Source: UBA11524 sp045132495 (GTDB taxonomy: Bacteria > Bacillota > Clostridia > Christensenellales > Aristaeellaceae). Taken from it: a stretch of DNA of 53,140 nt. Both the position numbers and the translations under genes were made by a program. The notes under the pieces were generated by a model. It worked only from the letters and a program-made list of their open reading frames with translations. It ran no database searches and was not told the origin of the DNA. Positions 49,304 to 53,140 of the stretch are shown in pieces. The stretch covers positions 1-53,140 of the forward strand of contig JBGUSK010000136.1 in assembly GCA_045132495.1 (NCBI GenBank). Direction: 5' to 3'. Numbering within the stretch: position 1 is the first letter of the stretch; each line of letters opens with the position of its first letter.

Positions 49304-50047
49304 TTATTTTGTGACCGCCCGTCCTGCCAGCATCGTACGGACAAATCGGAAGCCTGCCTCCTCGTAGATGCGGCGCGGAGTATCGCCATCGGGCCAGAGG
49401 GCACAAGGGACGCCTTGCTCCCGGCAGCAGTTGACGAAGGCGTGGGTCAGCGCCCGCCCGAGGCCTCGTCCGCGATGGGCGGTGGCTACCAGCAGGTAGT
49501 CGATGCGGCAGACGCCCTCGTCGTTCACATGCCCGTAGATCGCGCCAACGGGCTTGTCCTCCTCATACGCGGCGAAATAGAGCGTGTTCGGATTCTCCAG
49601 CTGACGCTTCGCTACAGCGATCTCCCAGGGTTCTCCGGCGGCCTCGTAGAGGTGGACGGCGAGGTCATTTGTCCATTGCGTGACGCGGCGGACGTCCGCT
49701 TTCACGGTGATAGCACTGTCCGCGTCCAGCAGCATCCAGTGCTGCTCCTCCTGCCAGGAGCGGAAGCCGGCAGCAGAAAGTTCCGCCGCTATTTCGCCGA
49801 ACCAGCCGTCATCAAGGATGGACTGATAGATGATGGGTCGCAGCCCGCGGGACAGGTAGAAGTCGGCGATCTCTGTCAGCACGGCGGACAGATCCTCCAC
49901 CCGATCACGATAGATCAGCGCGTGATTGCTGTCATAGGAGTCGGGGTTGTCCGGGTTGTGGTAGAGATTGCCCCAGGGACGCTCGATGACATCAGTGAAC
50001 TCCCGGGGAAAGAGGTCTTCCTCGCGGTAAAAGGGGTGCATATCCAT
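49304..50047 (-). CDS. GNAT-family N-acetyltransferase
   Basis: A 247-residue protein. The C-terminal half is a GNAT domain with the acetyl-CoA loop YLLVATAHRGRGLGRALTHA and the later CALWPDGDTPRRIYEEAGF. The N-terminal half looks like a degenerate second GNAT fold (ALIYRDRVEDLSAVLTEIAD). Substrate unknown. GGAGG precedes the ATG. Third gene of a minus-strand operon, 20 nt after the esterase gene. Confidence 0.85.
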   Translation of the reverse strand: MDMHPFYREEDLFPREFTDVIERPWGNLYHNPDNPDSYDSNHALIYRDRVEDLSAVLTEIADFYLSRGLRPIIYQSILDDGWFGEIAAELSAAGFRSWQEEQHWMLLDADSAITVKADVRRVTQWTNDLAVHLYEAAGEPWEIAVAKRQLENPNTLYFAAYEEDKPVGAIYGHVNDEGVCRIDYLLVATAHRGRGLGRALTHAFVNCCREQGVPCALWPDGDTPRRIYEEAGFRFVRTMLAGRAVTK

Positions 50048-50067
50048 GGATCTGCCTCCGGCAGGAT

Positions 50068-50829
50068 TTACTTCTCAAAGCAGAATGCGATGAACTTCCT
50101 GATCTCCCGATCCCAGAAGCCCCACTCATGCACCGCATCCGGCTCCTCATAGTGGGTCACGTCCCAGCCCGCCTTCTTGAGGGCAGGGATGAACTTCTGA
50201 TGTTGGTCGTAGAGGAAATCCGCCGTGCCGCAGGACACATACAGGCGGGGCTTGTGGGCCGCTCCGGCGTTCTCCTTGAGCATGTGGAAGAGATCGCAGT
50301 CCGTGCCCTTGATGGACTTGCCGCCGGTGATGCGCTTCCAGTTGCGCTCATGCCGCTTGGAGGCAGAGGCGATATCCACCGCGCCGGAGAAGGACGCTGC
50401 CGCCCCGAAGCGCTCGGGGAAATTCAGCGCCAGCTTCATCGCGCCGTAGCCGCCCATGGAAAGGCCCGCAACAAAGGTGTCCTCTGGCTTGTCAGACAGG
50501 CGGAAGAAGCGGTGCATCATCTTCGGCAGCTCGTCGGAAACGAAGTCCCAGTAGCGCTCGCCGTAGAGCTCGTTGCAATAGAAGGAATGATTCACGCCGG
50601 GCATGATGATGGCCAGGTTATGGCTGGCGGCGTAGCGCTCCACGCTGGTGCGGCGCTGCCAGATGGTCTGATCGTCCGAGTAGCCGTGGAGCAGGTAGAG
50701 CACCTTGGGCAGCTCAGCTTCGCCGGCGGCATCCACACCGATGCCCTGCTTGCCCTCGGGGATAATCACGTCCACCGGGGTCTGCACACCCAACACGTCG
50801 GAAAAATACACAAGATGAAACAGTGCCAT
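50068..50829 (-). CDS. Esterase D/CE1-like alpha/beta hydrolase
   Basis: A 253-residue hydrolase. VLYLLHGYSDDQTIW gives the oxyanion region, the nucleophile elbow is GLSMGGYGAMKLAL, and the end has CGTADFLYD (Asp) and VHEWGFWDREI (His). Such proteins act as acetyl- or feruloyl-esterases, fitting the plant-glycan genes in this window, but the substrate is not shown. TAAGGAGGAA precedes the ATG. No signal peptide. Confidence 0.88.
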   Translation of the reverse strand: MALFHLVYFSDVLGVQTPVDVIIPEGKQGIGVDAAGEAELPKVLYLLHGYSDDQTIWQRRTSVERYAASHNLAIIMPGVNHSFYCNELYGERYWDFVSDELPKMMHRFFRLSDKPEDTFVAGLSMGGYGAMKLALNFPERFGAAASFSGAVDIASASKRHERNWKRITGGKSIKGTDCDLFHMLKENAGAAHKPRLYVSCGTADFLYDQHQKFIPALKKAGWDVTHYEEPDAVHEWGFWDREIRKFIAFCFEK

Positions 50830-50840
50830 GGGATTCCTCC

Positions 50841-51359
50841 TTACTCCTTTGCAGTGACGATCCGGCTGCCGTCCACGGTAAGCGTCGCCAGCAGGGTATT
50901 CAGCAGCTGCTGCACCTGTTCTTCGTCGCCGTTCAGGTCATAGCCAGAAAGGATGAGCAGATCGCCGGTGCTGCCCAGCACCATGACGGTGATCTGATCC
51001 ACACCCTCACCGAATTTGTCCTCGTTGAGCGCACTGAGACCGACGAATCCCTCCGCCATGGAGAGATCCTCGCCAATGACCGCTTCCGGCTCAAACTGGG
51101 CCATCATGCGGATGATCGCTTCCGCCGGCTTTTCGTCCGGCACCCGGTCGATGACCATCGCCACCACCCGGGTCATGCCATAAACGTATGTCAGCGTGCC
51201 CTCGTTTTCCTCCAGTGTGACCGCAGGAGGGGCCGTCATTTCGAAGGGCGCAAAGGGGGATGCTTCTGCCAGAGGGGCTCCCTCCGCCAGAGGGGCGCCC
51301 TCCGCCAGTGCGGGGAAGGCAAACAGCAGCATCAGCAACATGCAGATGATTTTCTTCAT
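50841..51359 (-). CDS. Secreted protein of unknown function with N-terminal tandem repeat
   Basis: A 172-residue protein with a signal peptide (MKKIICMLLMLLFAFPALAE) followed at once by a short repeat, EGAPLA-EGAPLA-EASPFA. The mature part is a compact mixed domain with no recognised motif. AAAGGAGG precedes the ATG at 51359. It is first in an operon with the esterase gene (11 nt gap) and the GNAT gene. TTGTTACAAC lies about 60 nt upstream on this strand. Confidence 0.68.
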   Translation of the reverse strand: MKKIICMLLMLLFAFPALAEGAPLAEGAPLAEASPFAPFEMTAPPAVTLEENEGTLTYVYGMTRVVAMVIDRVPDEKPAEAIIRMMAQFEPEAVIGEDLSMAEGFVGLSALNEDKFGEGVDQITVMVLGSTGDLLILSGYDLNGDEEQVQQLLNTLLATLTVDGSRIVTAKE

Positions 51360-51507
51360 GGGGATCGGCCTCCTTTGTATCTTCATATTACATCATGCAG
51401 GGGAAGATGTCAATTCGAGTTGTAACAAAGAAAATGCGCGGCAGGTGAAAGATTTTGCGGCACTGAATCGTCTTATAGATGAAGATGTTTCCAAGGGAGG
51501 AATCGCG

Positions 51508-52314
51508 ATGAAGCAGCTGCTTGTCTTGATCGCTGCTGTGATGATGTTAGCCGTATCTGCGCTGGCGGAGGATGGAGATACCTTAACAGCGGTTCTGCCC
51601 ATGCCGCTACCAGAGGGAGCAAGGGTCAATCAATCTCATTCCAGCGAAGACATGTTGGAGATTTTCATGCCAGACGACTATTCCTTTGAGACCTGCACGA
51701 TCGTCCTTCAACCCGATGGTCGCTGGTTGCTCACACATGTCTGCGACACATCTATCAGTGAAAATATGCTGTGGTTCGGTGTACTCGGTCCCTATTATGG
51801 CGACGTGCTGATGGAGCGTGATATCACCCATCTGGATTGGAACAGCATGCCCGTTTGCTATGAGGACTTTCTCCCACTGGTGGACGCTTCCTGTTGGGCC
51901 GTGGTAACCGGAAACGGCGCGCCTCTCCAGGCAGATGACGGCAGTATCCTTTCAGAGTACCTGCCAGCAACTCCGGTTTTACTGCTGGAAGCCGATGAAG
52001 GACAGCACCGCGTGGCTGTCAATGGCAGCAGCGTCACCGGCTGGATGGATGATGACAACCTGCTAATCGGTGAAAATCAGCTGGCTGTGGATGAACACGG
52101 CTATCTAGCCGTTGTAGAGGATGGCTTCATGTGGGGTGAATACCGCTTGATGGCGACGGAAGGCTTACCCTTGTATGATACACCAGAGGGTGTACAAATT
52201 GCAGACACCAGTGGTTGCGCTGACTTGCTGGCCTGTTGGCCTGGTGGGTGGTTGCATGTTTTCGATCATGGTCTTGGGATCGACGGCTTCATTTTGATCA
52301 ACCAACTGCCTTAA
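51508..52314 (+). CDS. Secreted SH3-like protein of unknown function
   Basis: A 268-residue protein with a signal peptide (MKQLLVLIAAVMMLAVSALA). Two beta-rich segments (about 120-165, GAPLQADDGSILSEYLPATP, and 210-265, GLPLYDTPEGVQ) look like SH3-type barrels, as in wall-bound proteins. GGGAGGAA precedes the ATG at 51508. Divergent from the operon at 51359 across a region with TTGTTACAAC. Confidence 0.66.
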   Translation: MKQLLVLIAAVMMLAVSALAEDGDTLTAVLPMPLPEGARVNQSHSSEDMLEIFMPDDYSFETCTIVLQPDGRWLLTHVCDTSISENMLWFGVLGPYYGDVLMERDITHLDWNSMPVCYEDFLPLVDASCWAVVTGNGAPLQADDGSILSEYLPATPVLLLEADEGQHRVAVNGSSVTGWMDDDNLLIGENQLAVDEHGYLAVVEDGFMWGEYRLMATEGLPLYDTPEGVQIADTSGCADLLACWPGGWLHVFDHGLGIDGFILINQLP

Positions 52315-52343
52315 GACATCGAATAACCTCTATATATTTTTCC

Positions 52344-52394
52344 CGCCCGGCAGGATTTCGCCCATCAAGAGCGAATCTTGTCCGGGCGATTATC
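52344..52394 (+). terminator. Terminator between the SH3-like and MATE genes
   Basis: CGCCCGG pairs with CCGGGCG, extended by GATT/AATC and CGC/GCG; followed by ATTATC, a weak T-run. Confidence 0.6.
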
Positions 52395-52414
52395 ATTCAA
52401 ACGAGGTTTTTCAT

Positions 52415-53140
52415 ATGGCACGCACACGCGACATGACCACCGGCAGTCCCACAAAGCACCTGATTTTCTTCACCTTGCCCATCATTGCGGGCAATGCCTT
52501 CCAGCAGCTGTATTCGCTGGTGGATTCCTTTGTCGTGGGTCAGGTGAGCGTGGATGCGCTGACCGCGGTGGCCTCTGCCGGCTGGCTGGACTGGCTGGTG
52601 CTCTCCCTGGCCATCGGATTGGCCCAGGGCTTTGGCATCCAGGTGGCGCAGAGCTTCGGCGCAGGGGATTATCAGGAACTCCACCGGGCGGTGGGACAGA
52701 GTCTGCTCCTTTCCGTCATCACGGTGGTGACGGTGGAGATCATCGCGCAGGTCTTCCTTTGGCCCCTGCTTGTAGCGATGGACATGCCCCAGCAGACCAT
52801 CCGCATGACAGAAAGCTACCTGCGCATCATTTTCGCAGGACTTCCGCTGGTGATGGGTTTCAACCTGTTTTCCGGCTTCCTGCGCTCGGTGGGCAACAGC
52901 ACCACACCGCTGATCGCCATGATCTGCGCGGCACTGACCAATACGGTGCTGGATGTACTCTTCGTCATGGGCTTTGAGTGGGGCGTGCAGGGCGCGGCGG
53001 CAGCAACGATTTCCGGTCAGGGGCTGAGCTGCATCATCTGCCTGATCGCCATTCTCCGTCTGCCGGTGATGCGCATCAACCGCAGCGATCTGCGTTTCGA
53101 CAAGCGGATGTGCACCCGCCTGATGAAGCTGGGCCTCCCA
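52415..53140 (+). CDS. MATE-family efflux transporter, cut by the window end
   Basis: The first 242 residues of a second MATE protein: FTLPIIAGNAFQQLYSLVDS, AVASAGWLDWLVLSLAIGLA and GFLRSVGNSTTPLIAMI follow the family pattern over the first six helices. It is only distantly similar to the MATE protein at 44145. CGAGGT precedes the ATG. A different reading frame over the same region is open but lacks this pattern. Confidence 0.9.
   Translation, partial: MARTRDMTTGSPTKHLIFFTLPIIAGNAFQQLYSLVDSFVVGQVSVDALTAVASAGWLDWLVLSLAIGLAQGFGIQVAQSFGAGDYQELHRAVGQSLLLSVITVVTVEIIAQVFLWPLLVAMDMPQQTIRMTESYLRIIFAGLPLVMGFNLFSGFLRSVGNSTTPLIAMICAALTNTVLDVLFVMGFEWGVQGAAAATISGQGLSCIICLIAILRLPVMRINRSDLRFDKRMCTRLMKLGLP

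Noticed and set aside
1..53140. tRNA, rRNA or CRISPR loci
   Set aside because: No T-loop-like GGTTCGAATCC segments with acceptor stems, no rRNA-like stretches and no regular direct-repeat array were seen by eye; a tRNAscan or CRISPR search was not possible.

Overview
The window is GC-rich bacterial chromosome with strong AGGAGG-type ribosome binding sites, sigma-A-like promoters (TTGACA/TTGCAA with 17-18 nt to TATAAT/TACAAT) and many classical intrinsic terminators. Gene content (rpsF-ssb-rpsR, YibE/F, DUF378, AI-2E exporter, many small XRE regulators, GH26 and GH51 glycosidases, a peptidoglycan-binding SH3 protein) points to a Clostridia-like member of the Bacillota, probably an anaerobe of a plant-polysaccharide-rich habitat such as the gut. 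This is inferred from gene families; no rRNA is present.

Layout. 0.5-4.9 kb: rlmD, convergent with yibE/F and a secreted alkaline phosphatase. 5.1-12.2 kb: an integrative mobilizable element with a pMV158-type oriT, XRE regulator, CHC2 primase fragment, SF3 helicase, long GTAC-rich palindrome, MobV relaxase, large serine recombinase and a coupled membrane protein. 12.3-16.3 kb: XRE regulators with palindromic operators around the rpsF-ssb-rpsR operon, a secreted protein and a DUF378 protein. 16.5-20.2 kb: a surface or secreted trio made of a membrane coiled-coil protein with two FMN-binding domains, a secreted coiled-coil protein ending in a complete barnase-type RNase, and a membrane-anchored acidic coiled-coil protein. 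20.5 kb: gapA. 21.7-24.2 kb: an AT-richer island with a tyrosine recombinase whose ribosome binding site lies inside a terminator hairpin. 24.4-29.5 kb: GH26 mannanase, an AT-richer remnant with an XRE gene, an overlapping-start operon ending in an AI-2E exporter, and an FAD-Rieske oxidoreductase. 29.6-36.9 kb: a six-repeat peptidoglycan-binding protein, GH51 arabinofuranosidase, an XRE regulator and a ferritin-like protein. 37.3-41.7 kb: argS, a CrtO-like acyltransferase, aroE-aroQ. 41.7-43.2 kb: tandemly duplicated small secreted-protein genes alternating with MITE-like elements. 43.2-53.1 kb: pnuC with an attenuator-like leader, two MATE transporters (one cut by the window end), an acyltransferase-3, a deacetylase, a DUF5714 protein, esterase, GNAT and small secreted proteins.

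The most interesting signals are the FMN-bind/coiled-coil/barnase trio without a recognisable barstar; a roughly 90-nt repeat found in the argS 5' leader and in the mobilizable element whose hairpins covary; the MobV oriT; a recombinase 3' end that mimics the rlmD 3' end; and the palindromic mobile repeats among the secreted-protein genes.
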